Origin: Pseudohaliea sp964438205
Lineage (GTDB): Bacteria; Pseudomonadota; Gammaproteobacteria; Pseudomonadales; Halieaceae
Reading direction: 5' to 3'
Assembly (NCBI GenBank): GCA_964438205.1
Contig: CAYTJQ010000034.1
Location: 1-37,524 of the forward strand
Length of the DNA: 37,524 nucleotides
Part shown: piece after piece, positions 8,778 through 16,013 of the stretch
Position numbering within the stretch: position 1 is the first letter of the stretch
Layout: each line of letters opens with the position of its first letter
The notes under the pieces: model-generated
Database searches by the model: none
Told to the model about the DNA's origin: nothing
What the model saw: only the letters and a program-made list of their open reading frames with translations
Made by a program: the position numbers and the translations under genes

Positions 8778-9191
8778 ATGGATGCAGTGCAAGTCAGTAC
8801 CGAGCCGGACCCGCTCGCCCCCTACCGGATTTCGCAGGCCTTTCGCGTCGGCGACCTGGTGATCACCTCGGGCCAGGCGGCCATCGACAAGCGCGGCAAC
8901 CTGGTTGGCGTGGGCGACTTCGCCGCGCAGGCGGAGCAGGTGTTCGCGAACCTGGCGGAGGTGCTGGAAGCCGGTGGCTCCAGCCTCGCCCAGGTCATCA
9001 AGGTCACGATTTACCTCACGGACATGGCCCGCTTCCCCGACATCGTCGCCCTGCGCGAGCGCCACTTCACGCCACCGTACCCGGCGGACACGATCGTCGA
9101 GGTGAAGGCGCTGGCCCTGCCCGAGCTGGAGATCGAGATCGAGGCCACCGCGCTGGCCGGGGGTACCACGCAGGTCGCCGAGCAGGCCTGA
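8778..9191 (+). CDS. RidA family protein (YjgF/YER057c/UK114)
   Basis: The 137-residue protein has the RidA fold signatures SGQAAIDKRGNLVG, QAEQVFANLAEVLEAGGSSLAQVIKVTIYLTD and the C-terminal PELEIEIEATAL. RidA enzymes deaminate reactive enamine/imine intermediates made by PLP enzymes; the archetype uses an arginine near the ARFPDIVALRE region plus a C-terminal glutamate, both with counterparts here. Archetypal RidA is about 128 residues, so this may belong to a Rid subfamily without proven activity. GAGGAG lies about ten bases before the ATG. An inverted repeat GACGTT/AACGTC at 8719-8737 lies upstream. Confidence 0.88.
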   Translation: MDAVQVSTEPDPLAPYRISQAFRVGDLVITSGQAAIDKRGNLVGVGDFAAQAEQVFANLAEVLEAGGSSLAQVIKVTIYLTDMARFPDIVALRERHFTPPYPADTIVEVKALALPELEIEIEATALAGGTTQVAEQA

Positions 9192-9210
9192 CGCCAGCCC
9201 CGCCGACGCC

Positions 9211-9681
9211 GTGCCCGGCTTCGTATTTTCCTCGACCCTGGCGCTGCCGCTGGCGGACGCGTCGGCGCGCTTGCTCCGCCCGTCGGCGGTGAACGCCGAG
9301 CTGGGTCCCTGGCTGCGCATGACGCTGCCGGCGCCCTGGGGCGAGCGGCCCCTGCCCGCCTGGCCGGTAGGCCGGCCGCTGTTTCGGAGTGTCATTCTGC
9401 TGTTCGGCGTACTGCCGTTGGACCTCCACCACTTTCGCCTGGAGGCCACGGGGGAGGCGGGCTTCTACGAGCGCTCGAGCTCGCTGGTCATGCGCAGCTG
9501 GCGGCACGAGCGGCTGCTGCGGGCGGTGCCGGAGGGGACGCTCGTGGAGGACCGGGTGGTCTTCGCCTGCCGCCTGCCCGGACTCGGCTCACTGCTCGCG
9601 CCGGTCTACCGGGCGGTGTTCCGGCACCGGCACCGCCGGCTGCGGCGCTGGTACGCGCAGGTAGGTGAGCAGGCGCCATAG
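9211..9681 (+). CDS. SRPBCC-like hypothetical protein
   Basis: A 156-residue soluble protein starting at GTG 9211, 19 bases after ridA. The segment ERSSSLVMRSWRHERLLRAV, then VEDRVVFACRLPGLGSLLAPVYRAVFRHRHRRLRRW, resembles the end of SRPBCC/START-type ligand-binding domains, where a helix with RHRRL closes the cavity. No ligand can be named. The last 93 bases overlap the 3' end of the convergent DUF418 gene; the overlapped parts are the basic tail of this protein and the poorly conserved tail of DUF418. No clear ribosome binding site is seen, so translation may be coupled to ridA. Confidence 0.6.
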   Translation: MPGFVFSSTLALPLADASARLLRPSAVNAELGPWLRMTLPAPWGERPLPAWPVGRPLFRSVILLFGVLPLDLHHFRLEATGEAGFYERSSSLVMRSWRHERLLRAVPEGTLVEDRVVFACRLPGLGSLLAPVYRAVFRHRHRRLRRWYAQVGEQAP

Positions 9682-10911
9682 GTACTCCAGCGGCCCGAAG
9701 CGGTGCCGCGCCAGCCACCAGGGGCTCAGCCACAGCTGCAGCGCCCACAGGGCAAGGACCATGAGGTACAGCTGCGCCCGCCCCAGTTCCCCCACGAGGC
9801 CCAGCCCCGCACCGGTGAACAGGAACAGCGCGACCAGGGAATGCAGCAGGTAGTTGCTGAGGGCCATGCGCCCGACGGCGGCGAGGCGCCGGGTGAGGGC
9901 GGCGAGCCTGCCGTGGCGCAGGAGCCAGGCGACCAGGCCGAGATAGCCGAGGGTCATGCCGAAGCGGCCGAGGTGGTAGCTCCACTGCAGCTGCGCGAAC
10001 GTTCCCATCAGGTCCAGGCCCCCGGCGATGGCGCGGGCCACCTCCCAGCCGTTCACCGCCAGGCCCAGGGCGAAGCCGCCGAGCATGAGCCCGCGAAGGG
10101 TTCGCGGGGAGCCCTCGCCACGGAGGATTGCCAGCCGGTACAGCGCCATGCCGAGCAGCATCATCATCAGCGCGTCCCAGAGCAGGAACACGGGGTTCAC
10201 GAAGAAGAGGATGCTGTTCACCTGCGGCAGGTTCCAGGCGAAGGCGCTGGCGTAGGATCCGCGGCGCTGGCTGAGCTCCTCCTGCACCGCCTCCGCCCCG
10301 ACCAGGTAGGGAGCGCTGAATTCCCGCCAGCCGGCCGCGGCGCTCTCGAACTCCCGCGGTAGCGTGGCCGGATCGGCGCCGGCAGCCAGCGCCTCGTGGG
10401 CATCGCGGGCGAACTGCAGCACCAGGTGGAGCGCGCTGTAGAGTGCCGTACTGAGCAGCGCGACCAGGGCGGCGAGCACGAGCAGCGTGCGCGCCCGGGC
10501 GTTGCGCAGCGGGTAGAGGAGGGCGCCACAGACTGCGTAGCAGACGAGAATGTCGCCGAACCAGAGGAGCAGGTAGGCATCGATGAGGCCGAAGACCAGC
10601 AGCCAGCCCATGCGCCGGTAGTGGACCGCCGCGCCCCTGGCGCCGTCGCCGGTGGTGAAGAGCAGCAGGCTGGCGCCGAAGAGCAGGGAGAAGAGCCCGC
10701 GCATGCAGCCCTCGCCGAGGATCTCGACCGTGGCCCAGGCGATGAGGTCCGGGGACAGCGCGGCGGACAGGTCGAAGCCGGGATGGGAATAGGCCGGCGA
10801 GGGCAGGCCGAAGCCGATGATGTTCATGAGCAGGATGCCGAGGACCGCAAAGCCTCGCAGCACGTCGAGGAGAAGGATGCGGCCCCCCGGCGGGGTCGGC
10901 GCGGTAGTCAC
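9589..10911 (-). CDS. DUF418 (YeiB-like) multi-spanning membrane protein
   Basis: The 440-residue protein starts RILLLDVLRGFAVLGILLMNI and ends near RFGPLEYLWRLLTY, both typical of the DUF418 family, which has about ten helices and relates distantly to acyltransferase-3-like membrane proteins. The function is unknown. The start is GTG at 10911 with GGGAG at 10918-10922 six bases upstream. Directly above that site lies a 7-bp tandem repeat (10923-10947). The C-terminus overlaps the convergent SRPBCC-like gene by 93 bases. The gene is divergent from alkB across 93 bases. Confidence 0.85.
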   Translation of the reverse strand: MTTAPTPPGGRILLLDVLRGFAVLGILLMNIIGFGLPSPAYSHPGFDLSAALSPDLIAWATVEILGEGCMRGLFSLLFGASLLLFTTGDGARGAAVHYRRMGWLLVFGLIDAYLLLWFGDILVCYAVCGALLYPLRNARARTLLVLAALVALLSTALYSALHLVLQFARDAHEALAAGADPATLPREFESAAAGWREFSAPYLVGAEAVQEELSQRRGSYASAFAWNLPQVNSILFFVNPVFLLWDALMMMLLGMALYRLAILRGEGSPRTLRGLMLGGFALGLAVNGWEVARAIAGGLDLMGTFAQLQWSYHLGRFGMTLGYLGLVAWLLRHGRLAALTRRLAAVGRMALSNYLLHSLVALFLFTGAGLGLVGELGRAQLYLMVLALWALQLWLSPWWLARHRFGPLEYLWRLLTYLRVPAPQPAVPVPEHRPVDRREQ

Positions 10912-10922
10912 GGCAGGCTCCC

Positions 10923-10947
10923 GGTCAGCGGTCAGCGGTCAGCGGTC
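10923..10947. repeat. 7-bp tandem repeat GGTCAGC, 3.6 copies
   Basis: Three perfect copies of GGTCAGC and a partial fourth (GGTC) lie between the divergent DUF418 and alkB genes, touching the Shine-Dalgarno site of the DUF418 gene. The unit length is not a multiple of three, but the repeat is non-coding. Copy-number change would move promoter elements relative to the start. Confidence 0.7.
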
Positions 10948-11004
10948 GGGCGGCGGGCGCCGGCCCGCCTGGGTCGGCATTCTCGTTCGCTTCATAATTG
11001 TGCC

Positions 11005-11622
11005 ATGGATCTTTTCCCGGAAACCTCATCGGAAGTGATCAGTGCCCCCGGCGCCTCGCTGGTGCTGCACCGCGCGGTGGCGCTCGGCCTCGCCAGCGAT
11101 GCCCTGCTCGAGGAACTGCTGCGGGACACGCCCTGGCGGACCGGCGACGTGATGCTCTTCGGCAAGCGCTACCGGCAGCCGCGCCTGTTTGCCTGGTACG
11201 GTGACCCCGGTGCGAGCTACCGCTATTCGGGGACGACGCTCGAGCCGCTGCCCTGGACGATGCGCCTGGACGACCTCCGCCGGCGCATGGAGGCGCTCGC
11301 CGGTGCGCCCTTCAACAGCGTGTTGCTCAACTACTACCGGGACCAGCAGGATGCCATGGGCCTGCACGCGGACGATGAGCGGGAACTCGGCGACCGGCCG
11401 GTGATCGCGTCCCTGAGCCTCGGTGAGCCGCGCCCCTTCCGCCTGAAGCACCGCCACGACAAGGCGGTGAAGGCGCTGAAACTGCCGCTGCCCCCGGGCA
11501 GTGTGCTGGTGATGGCCGGGGACACGCAGGCGAACTGGAAGCACGAGCTCCCGCGGCAGGCGCGGCCCTGCGGTCCGCGCGTGAACCTCACCTTTCGCTA
11601 CATCCACCGGACAGGACACTAG
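11005..11622 (+). CDS. alkB: AlkB-type Fe(II)/2-oxoglutarate dioxygenase
   Basis: The 205-residue protein has the AlkB metal and cosubstrate residues in order: H121-A-D123, H180 in NWKHELP, and R192-V-N194-L-T-F-R198. The NYYRDQQDAMGLHADDE stretch is the family core. Bacterial AlkB homologues oxidatively remove alkyl groups such as 1-methyladenine and 3-methylcytosine from DNA or RNA. The short N-terminus resembles the group nearer to human ALKBH2/3 than to E. coli AlkB. CATAAT at 10993-10998 ends six bases before the ATG and no Shine-Dalgarno site is visible, so the mRNA may be leaderless. The stop is shared with the CYTH-CHAD gene as CTAG at 11619-11622. Confidence 0.92.
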   Translation: MDLFPETSSEVISAPGASLVLHRAVALGLASDALLEELLRDTPWRTGDVMLFGKRYRQPRLFAWYGDPGASYRYSGTTLEPLPWTMRLDDLRRRMEALAGAPFNSVLLNYYRDQQDAMGLHADDERELGDRPVIASLSLGEPRPFRLKHRHDKAVKALKLPLPPGSVLVMAGDTQANWKHELPRQARPCGPRVNLTFRYIHRTGH

Positions 11623-13157
11623 CGGTACCAGCGCTCGTGCAGCCTGTCCCAGGCACGGCGCGCTTTCGCCAGCTGCTTTGTCCTGGCGGCCTTCTTCAGC
11701 ATGGGCAGCCGGGCCTGCCGCCGGGCCAGGGCGCGGGCCAGTGCCGGGTCGTCCAGGGTGAGCTGCTGGCCGGCGAGATTGTCGGCATCGTTCAGCACAC
11801 CCAGTGCGTCCTGCAGGCGTCCCAGGGTCTTCAGGAGCCGGGAGGGCGGCGGCGCCTCCGGGTCGAGCGCCGCGAGTTCGAGCATGTAGCGCAGGACCTT
11901 CAGGTCCTTGCGCAGGCGATGGCGCGCGGCGGCGTCCAGCTTGCCGAAACCCTTCCCGTGGCGCCTCACCCTCGACCACTGCGTATCCAGCGCGGGGCCG
12001 AGGGCCGTGGCCAGCGGTTGTCGCAGGCGCCTGCGGCGGCCCTTTCCGAGCGGCATCCAGCCGCCCTCGTCCACGAGGCGGAGTAGCGTGATCACGAAGC
12101 CGGTGGCGCCGGCCTCCCGCAGCGCGTCGCGTACCGCCGCGCGCACGGCGTGCCGGCGCGCGACCAGCGCAGCGTCGAGCTCGTCGTCGTGCCCCGCCTC
12201 CAGGAGGAGCGCCGTGAGTACGTCCGTATCGCGCAGGGGGGCGAGGAGCCGGCCGAGATCCCGGGCGCGGCGCGCCATGCCCTCGTCGGCGCCCTTGCGC
12301 AGCAGGCCGTCCGTCGCCCGGAGCAGGGCGCGCAGGCGGCGCAGGGCCACGCGCAGCTGGTGGGGACCCCCGGGGTCGTCGCGGGTGAACACGATATAGA
12401 GGTTCTCGGCGATGCTGCGCGCCAGCTGCGCGAGCATCGCCGCCACGGCGGCCTCCGTATCGCGCTGCGGACCGAGCTCTGAGGGGTTGCTGCGGTCGAC
12501 GGCAGCGCGCAGCGGTTCACCGCCGCCCGCGAGGGTGAAGCCGCGGGCGGCCTTGCTCGGCTGGACGAGGCGGGCGGGTTCCCCCTCGAGGAGGGTTTGC
12601 GCCCAGTTCCAGGCCGGTTCGGCGCCGCCGTCGATGCACTCGATTTCCACCTCGCAGAAGGCATCCACCACGTCGCCGGCGCTGACTGAACCCCGGTCGA
12701 AGGCGAGCTCGACGCGACCCTCCGGTGTTTCCAGCAGCCGCGTGGTGCGGTGGATGTCGGAGCGGCAGACGGGCTGCAGGGCCGCGCCGGCCAGCGCGTC
12801 CTCGAGCGCCCGGCGCAGGGCGCCGTGCGAGACGCGGGCCAGCGACGGGTTCGGACTGTCGGCCGGGTCCGTGACCTCCGTGACCCGCTGCAGCCCGGGC
12901 AGGGCCAGCCGCGCCGCCTTGACCGTCTGCTCCCAGCGGCCCCCGCTGCGGCGCATGCGCAGGAAGAGGCCCGCCTGCATGAGCCGCAGGTCGCCGGCAT
13001 CATAGTAGATCGAGAGCAGCCTGCCGGTGCCGGCGCGGCCCACGGTGGCGGGGCGCAGGGCCCGGTGCCGGCGCAGCCGCGCCAGGGTGGCGGCATCGAC
13101 GCCGGCCTTGAACTCGATCTCTTCGTGCTTGCTGCCCATGGCGTAACGATCCGTCAT
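11619..13157 (-). CDS. CYTH-CHAD domain protein (inorganic triphosphatase, YgiF-like)
   Basis: Residues 10-210 form a CYTH (triphosphate tunnel) domain with the catalytic ExExK motif at E13-I14-E15-F16-K17 and the repeated R/E pairs LFLRMRRSG, QTVKAA and VELAFDRG. Residues 240-510 are a CHAD domain: VHQLRVALRRLRALLRAT-type helices (here PHQLRVALRRLRALLRAT) and HRLRKDLKVLRYMLEL, whose basic residues bind polyphosphate. E. coli YgiF, of the same layout, hydrolyses inorganic triphosphate. The start may be ATG 13157 or the internal ATG 13139, which begins directly before the motif. It is divergent from the antiporter gene across a bidirectional-looking palindrome. Confidence 0.9.
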   Translation of the reverse strand: MTDRYAMGSKHEEIEFKAGVDAATLARLRRHRALRPATVGRAGTGRLLSIYYDAGDLRLMQAGLFLRMRRSGGRWEQTVKAARLALPGLQRVTEVTDPADSPNPSLARVSHGALRRALEDALAGAALQPVCRSDIHRTTRLLETPEGRVELAFDRGSVSAGDVVDAFCEVEIECIDGGAEPAWNWAQTLLEGEPARLVQPSKAARGFTLAGGGEPLRAAVDRSNPSELGPQRDTEAAVAAMLAQLARSIAENLYIVFTRDDPGGPHQLRVALRRLRALLRATDGLLRKGADEGMARRARDLGRLLAPLRDTDVLTALLLEAGHDDELDAALVARRHAVRAAVRDALREAGATGFVITLLRLVDEGGWMPLGKGRRRRLRQPLATALGPALDTQWSRVRRHGKGFGKLDAAARHRLRKDLKVLRYMLELAALDPEAPPPSRLLKTLGRLQDALGVLNDADNLAGQQLTLDDPALARALARRQARLPMLKKAARTKQLAKARRAWDRLHERWYR

Positions 13158-13185
13158 GGCCGCGGGAAAATCCAGTGGCGCGGCG

Positions 13186-13212
13186 GCACGGGGCGGTATA
13201 CTCGCCCCGTGC
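13186..13212. promoter_or_regulatory. Perfect 10-bp inverted repeat around a TATACT element
   Basis: GCACGGGGCG (13186-13195) and its exact complement CGCCCCGTGC (13203-13212) flank GTATACT. TATACT at 13197-13202 fits a -10 element for the antiporter side, and the opposite strand reads TATACC, fitting a -10 for the CYTH-CHAD gene. The expected start of transcription (about 13209) would fall inside the right arm, so the repeat looks more like an operator over a bidirectional promoter than an RNA hairpin. No good -35 is visible on either strand. Confidence 0.55.
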
Positions 13213-13229
13213 GACGGCGGGGAGGCACC

Positions 13230-13259
13230 ATGACGGGACGGCAGGGCACGAGCGACTGA
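13230..13259 (+). CDS. Nine-codon leader ORF upstream of the antiporter
   Basis: ATG at 13230 is preceded by a strong GGGGAGG (13219-13225) and encodes MTGRQGTSD before TGA at 13257-13259. The last A of the stop is the first base of the antiporter ATG (TGATG). The antiporter start itself has no good Shine-Dalgarno site. This suggests that the leader loads ribosomes and passes them on by re-initiation. It is not proven to be translated. Confidence 0.45.
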   Translation: MTGRQGTSD

Positions 13260-14452
13260 TGGAAGGTTTCGGCACGTCCTACCAGCTCCTGCTGACCCTC
13301 GGCGGTGTCTTCCTGCTCGGACTCGTGACCTCGACCGTCGGCCGGCGTACGTTCCTGCCCCGGGTCACGCTGCTCCTGCTGTTCGGCGTGCTCATCGGCG
13401 AGGCGGGGTTCGGCCTGGTCCCGGCCGAAGTCAGCGAACTCTTTCCCGTGGTGGCGGACATGGCCCTGGTCATGGTCGGCTTCCTCCTCGGCGGTCAGCT
13501 CACCCCGGCGCAGCTGCGCAGCGCGAGTGCCGAGGTGCTCTCCGTCTCCCTGGTGGCGGCACTGGTAACGGCGGCGCTGGTCGGCGGCGGGCTCTGGGCC
13601 CTCGGGCTGCCGCTGCCGGTGGCGCTGGTGGTCGGCTGCATCGCCTCGGCGACGGACGCCACGGCGGTCTTCGACGTGGTGCAGGAAACCGGCAGCGACA
13701 GCCGTTTCAGTCGGGCACTGCTGGCCATCGTCGCCCTCGATGATGTCTGGGCCCTGGTCCTGTTCAGTGCCGGCATGGCCCTGGCGACGGCGGCGGTTGG
13801 CGCTGCGGGCGAAACCGGTTTCGTGCTCGCGGCGCTGAGAGAGGTTTTCGGTGCCTTGTTCCTCGGCGGCGCCCTCGGTGTGCCGGCGGCCTTCCTGACG
13901 GGCCGGGTACGCCCCGGCCAGCCGATCCTCTCCGAGGCCGTGGGCCTCGTGTTTCTCTGCGGCGGCCTCGCGCTCTGGCTGGAAGTATCCTTCCTGATCT
14001 CGGCCATGACCCTCGGCGCGGTCGTTGCCAACCTTGCCCGGCACCACGAGTATCCCTTTCACGCGATCGAGGACATCGAAGAGCCGTTCCTGCTGCTCTT
14101 CTTCGTGCTGGCGGGGGCGAGCCTCGATGTCGTGGCACTGGCGCAGATCGGGCTCATCGGGGCGTGCTATCTCGGGCTGCGCTCCCTGGGCAAGGTGGCC
14201 GGCGCACGGCTCGGCGGGCTCGCGGCCGGCATCGATGGCCCTTCGGGCCTGCAACTCGGCTACGCCCTCCTGCCCCAGGCGGGCGTCGCCATCGGCATGG
14301 CCCTGGTTGCCGCAAACCACCTGCCGGAGTACCGGACCCTGCTCCTGACCCTGGTCATCAGCTCCACGGTGGTCTTCGAGATCGTCGGCCCGGTCTTTAC
14401 CCGCCGCGCCGTAATGCGCGGTCAGCTGCACGAGGGCGCTGCGCGCCCTTGA
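13259..14452 (+). CDS. CPA2-family cation/proton antiporter, membrane domain only
   Basis: The 397-residue protein has 11-13 predicted helices and the Na+/H+ exchanger fold (PF00999): GVLIGEAGFGLVP, LVMVGFLLGGQL, GCIASATDATAVFDVV and the DD-type motif ALLAIVALDDVWALVLF. Conserved aspartates in ASATDAT and ALDDVW are the probable ion-binding residues. It lacks the TrkA-N/RCK domain of KefB and KefC, so it is a compact form. Ion specificity (Na, K) is not determined. The start at 13259 overlaps the stop of a nine-codon leader. Transcription probably starts in the palindrome at 13186-13212. Confidence 0.88.
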   Translation: MEGFGTSYQLLLTLGGVFLLGLVTSTVGRRTFLPRVTLLLLFGVLIGEAGFGLVPAEVSELFPVVADMALVMVGFLLGGQLTPAQLRSASAEVLSVSLVAALVTAALVGGGLWALGLPLPVALVVGCIASATDATAVFDVVQETGSDSRFSRALLAIVALDDVWALVLFSAGMALATAAVGAAGETGFVLAALREVFGALFLGGALGVPAAFLTGRVRPGQPILSEAVGLVFLCGGLALWLEVSFLISAMTLGAVVANLARHHEYPFHAIEDIEEPFLLLFFVLAGASLDVVALAQIGLIGACYLGLRSLGKVAGARLGGLAAGIDGPSGLQLGYALLPQAGVAIGMALVAANHLPEYRTLLLTLVISSTVVFEIVGPVFTRRAVMRGQLHEGAARP

Positions 14453-14484
14453 GCGATATCAACGGCGGCCGCCGGCGGGGCCGC

Positions 14485-14490
14485 TATACT
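14485..14490 (+). promoter_or_regulatory. Candidate -10 element of the lipocalin gene
   Basis: TATACT stands in an otherwise GC-only stretch 28 bases before the lipocalin ATG. A start of transcription near 14497 would leave a leader of about 22 bases with GGGAGAA as ribosome site. No -35 consensus is seen. Confidence 0.4.
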
Positions 14491-14518
14491 GGCCGCTCCA
14501 GCCTGCCGGGAGAATCCC

Positions 14519-15052
14519 ATGCTGCACCGCCTGATCGTCGCGCTGCTCGTCGCTGTCCTCGCCGGCTGTACCGGCATGCCCGATGGCGTGGAGCCGGTCG
14601 AGGGCTTCGAGGTGGAGCGCTACCTCGGCCGCTGGTACGAGATCGCCCGGCTGGACCACAGCTTCGAGCGCGGCCTCGATGGCGTGAACGCCAATTACAG
14701 TCTCAACGACGATGGCTCGGTGCGGGTGCTCAACCGGGGCTACGACCTGGAGGCAGGCGAATGGGACGAGGCTGAAGGCGTCGCCCGCTTCGTCCAGGGG
14801 CCGGCTACGGGGCACCTGAAGGTGTCCTTTTTCGGCCCGTTCTACGGCTCCTACGTGGTCTTCGAACTGGACAAGACCGACTACCAGTATGCCTTCGTGT
14901 CCGGCTTCAACCGCTCCTACCTCTGGCTGCTGGCGCGCACGCCGACGGTGGATGAGGCGCTCAAAGAGCGCTTCGTGGCCAGGGCGGAGGCCCTCGGGTT
15001 CGCAACGGACGACCTGGTCTGGGTCGACCAGTCGAGGAACGAGGCGCCCTGA
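14519..15052 (+). CDS. blc: Outer-membrane lipocalin (Blc-like lipoprotein)
   Basis: The N-terminus is a lipoprotein signal with lipobox LAGC (C17, followed by T, so outer-membrane sorting is expected). The mature part starts with the lipocalin motif GRWYEIARLDHSFERG and NANYSLNDDGSVRVLNRG, and later has FFGPFYGSYVVFELD and YAFVSG. Bacterial lipocalin Blc binds lysophospholipids and is used in membrane maintenance and stress. The length (177 residues) fits. GGGAG precedes the ATG. A strong hairpin between it and the convergent exported-protein gene may end both transcripts. Confidence 0.92.
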   Translation: MLHRLIVALLVAVLAGCTGMPDGVEPVEGFEVERYLGRWYEIARLDHSFERGLDGVNANYSLNDDGSVRVLNRGYDLEAGEWDEAEGVARFVQGPATGHLKVSFFGPFYGSYVVFELDKTDYQYAFVSGFNRSYLWLLARTPTVDEALKERFVARAEALGFATDDLVWVDQSRNEAP

Positions 15053-15064
15053 GCCAGCGGGAAA

Positions 15065-15105
15065 CGCCGCCCGGCCCTTCTGGCTCTTCCCGGGGCCGGG
15101 CGGCG
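15065..15105. terminator. 13-bp perfect stem between convergent genes
   Basis: Positions 15065-15077 and 15093-15105 are exact reverse complements (13 bases, all G or C) with a 15-base loop. On the minus strand the stem is followed by TTTC, a weak T-tract; on the plus strand there is none. It lies just after the lipocalin stop and just beyond the stop of the minus-strand gene, so it could end transcription from both sides. Confidence 0.6.
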
Positions 15106-15111
15106 GCGCCG

Positions 15112-15462
15112 TCAGATGGCGCCGTCAGAGCGCTCGATCAGCTGCCACTGGCCGCGCTGGTTGTCGCGCTCGATGTAGCGGTATTTCACCGCGGCGCCGT
15201 GGGGCGCATCGGTGATGTCATCGGTACTCGGCGCCTTGAACTGCACGCGGCGGCTGCGATTGCTGCGACTCATATCGCAGGGCGCTGCCTCGCCGGCTTC
15301 GGCGCTGCGGAACTTCACGTAGACATCCTGGCCGAGCTGGGCGGCCTTGCGCTTGTCGACGTTGCCTTCGAGGATGCAATCCTGGGTGATTTCGGCGTAG
15401 GCGGTACCTGCTACGAGGGGCAGGGCCAGGGCGCCGAGGATGCTCAGTGTTTTCGTTTTCAT
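15112..15462 (-). CDS. Small exported hypothetical protein
   Basis: The 116-residue product begins with a clear signal peptide, KTKTLSILGALALPLVAGTAYA, with cleavage expected after AYA. The mature 95 residues are polar, have two cysteines (in TQDCILEG and APCDMSR) that could form a disulphide, and end with YRYIERDNQRGQWQLIERSDGAI. I do not recognise the family. AAGGAG just upstream supports ATG 15462 over the longer frame to 15510. Two TGTAAC-type repeat pairs lie in its promoter region, so control by an OmpR/PhoB-type regulator is possible. Confidence 0.75.
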   Translation of the reverse strand: MKTKTLSILGALALPLVAGTAYAEITQDCILEGNVDKRKAAQLGQDVYVKFRSAEAGEAAPCDMSRSNRSRRVQFKAPSTDDITDAPHGAAVKYRYIERDNQRGQWQLIERSDGAI

Positions 15463-15501
15463 GGTCAGACTCCTTCGCCTCACGGCGATAAATTCACGTC
15501 C

Positions 15502-15519
15502 CTGTAACATTAATGTAAC
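15502..15519. promoter_or_regulatory. pho-box-like direct repeat, site A
   Basis: CTGTAAC-ATTA-ATGTAAC: two seven-base repeats with four bases between, an 11-bp period, the geometry of the PhoB box and of OmpR-family half-sites. The fifth base is A where the PhoB consensus has C. It lies about 40 bases upstream of the exported-protein ATG. Confidence 0.4.
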
Positions 15520-15575
15520 GATGCCATGCTAGGCACTGGTTAAAACCCTACCCTGCGACCCCCCGAAAGGCAAAT

Positions 15576-15593
15576 CTGTAACCGTTTTGTCAC
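15576..15593. promoter_or_regulatory. pho-box-like direct repeat, site B
   Basis: CTGTAAC-CGTT-TTGTCAC has the same layout as site A and the same strand, with repeats 74 bases away, close to seven helical turns. The second half, TTGTCAC, is nearer to the PhoB consensus. The surrounding 40 bases are strikingly AT-rich for this window. Confidence 0.4.
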
Positions 15594-15637
15594 AAAATAT
15601 TCATATTTGAGGATTCCGCGGCCGGGGAGGCGGGTTC

Positions 15638-15653
15638 GCCGGGGTGTCCCGGC
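15638..15653 (-). terminator. Weak hairpin after the RND operon
   Basis: GCCGGG and CCCGGC pair around a four-base loop about 37 bases beyond the DUF3240 stop. No T-tract follows on the minus strand, so this is only a possible termination site. Confidence 0.25.
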
Positions 15654-15689
15654 AATGCCCGTCGCTAACCCGGCGCGGCTTCAGGGGGC

Positions 15690-16013
15690 CTAGCCCGCGT
15701 CCGGGGAGTGCGGGAGGTGCCCCGCCGCGGAAACCCGGGACACCCAGTAGCGCAGTCGCTCGCGGCCGCAGGTTGCCGACAGGCGCTCGAGCAGCGGCGG
15801 CAGCTCAAGGGCCTCCGCCAGGATCTCGAAGCGATCGAAGTCCCGGTAGCCGGCCACCTGCTCGGGGATGCTGAAGTGGCTGTGCTCGCGGCTGAAGCCG
15901 AGGGCCGGCAGCAGGGTGAAGCCGGAGAGGGCCTCCCAGCCCATCAGCACATCGACGAAATCGTCGCGCCGGTCCCTCGGCACCATGAGGACGAGGAGTC
16001 GGGGATCAGTCAT
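15690..16013 (-). CDS. DUF3240 family protein, last gene of the RND efflux operon
   Basis: The 107-residue protein (PRLLVLMVPRDRRDDFVDVLMGWEALSGFTLLPALGFSREHSHFSIPEQVAGYRDF) matches DUF3240, a ferredoxin-like, PII-reminiscent family usually found beside CusA/CzcA pumps. Its function is unknown; a cytosolic metal-sensing or pump-modulating role is often guessed from the gene context. The ATG at 16013 lies inside the end of the pump gene (ATGACTGA, eight-base overlap). Conserved histidines in REHSHFS could bind metal. A longer frame starting at 16031 is less likely. Confidence 0.85.
   Translation of the reverse strand: MTDPRLLVLMVPRDRRDDFVDVLMGWEALSGFTLLPALGFSREHSHFSIPEQVAGYRDFDRFEILAEALELPPLLERLSATCGRERLRYWVSRVSAAGHLPHSPDAG

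Noticed and set aside
10923..10947. Short tandem repeat as a CRISPR array
   Set aside because: Unit of 7 bp without spacers; no cas genes in the window. The same applies to the repeats at 26245, 27017 and 37189.
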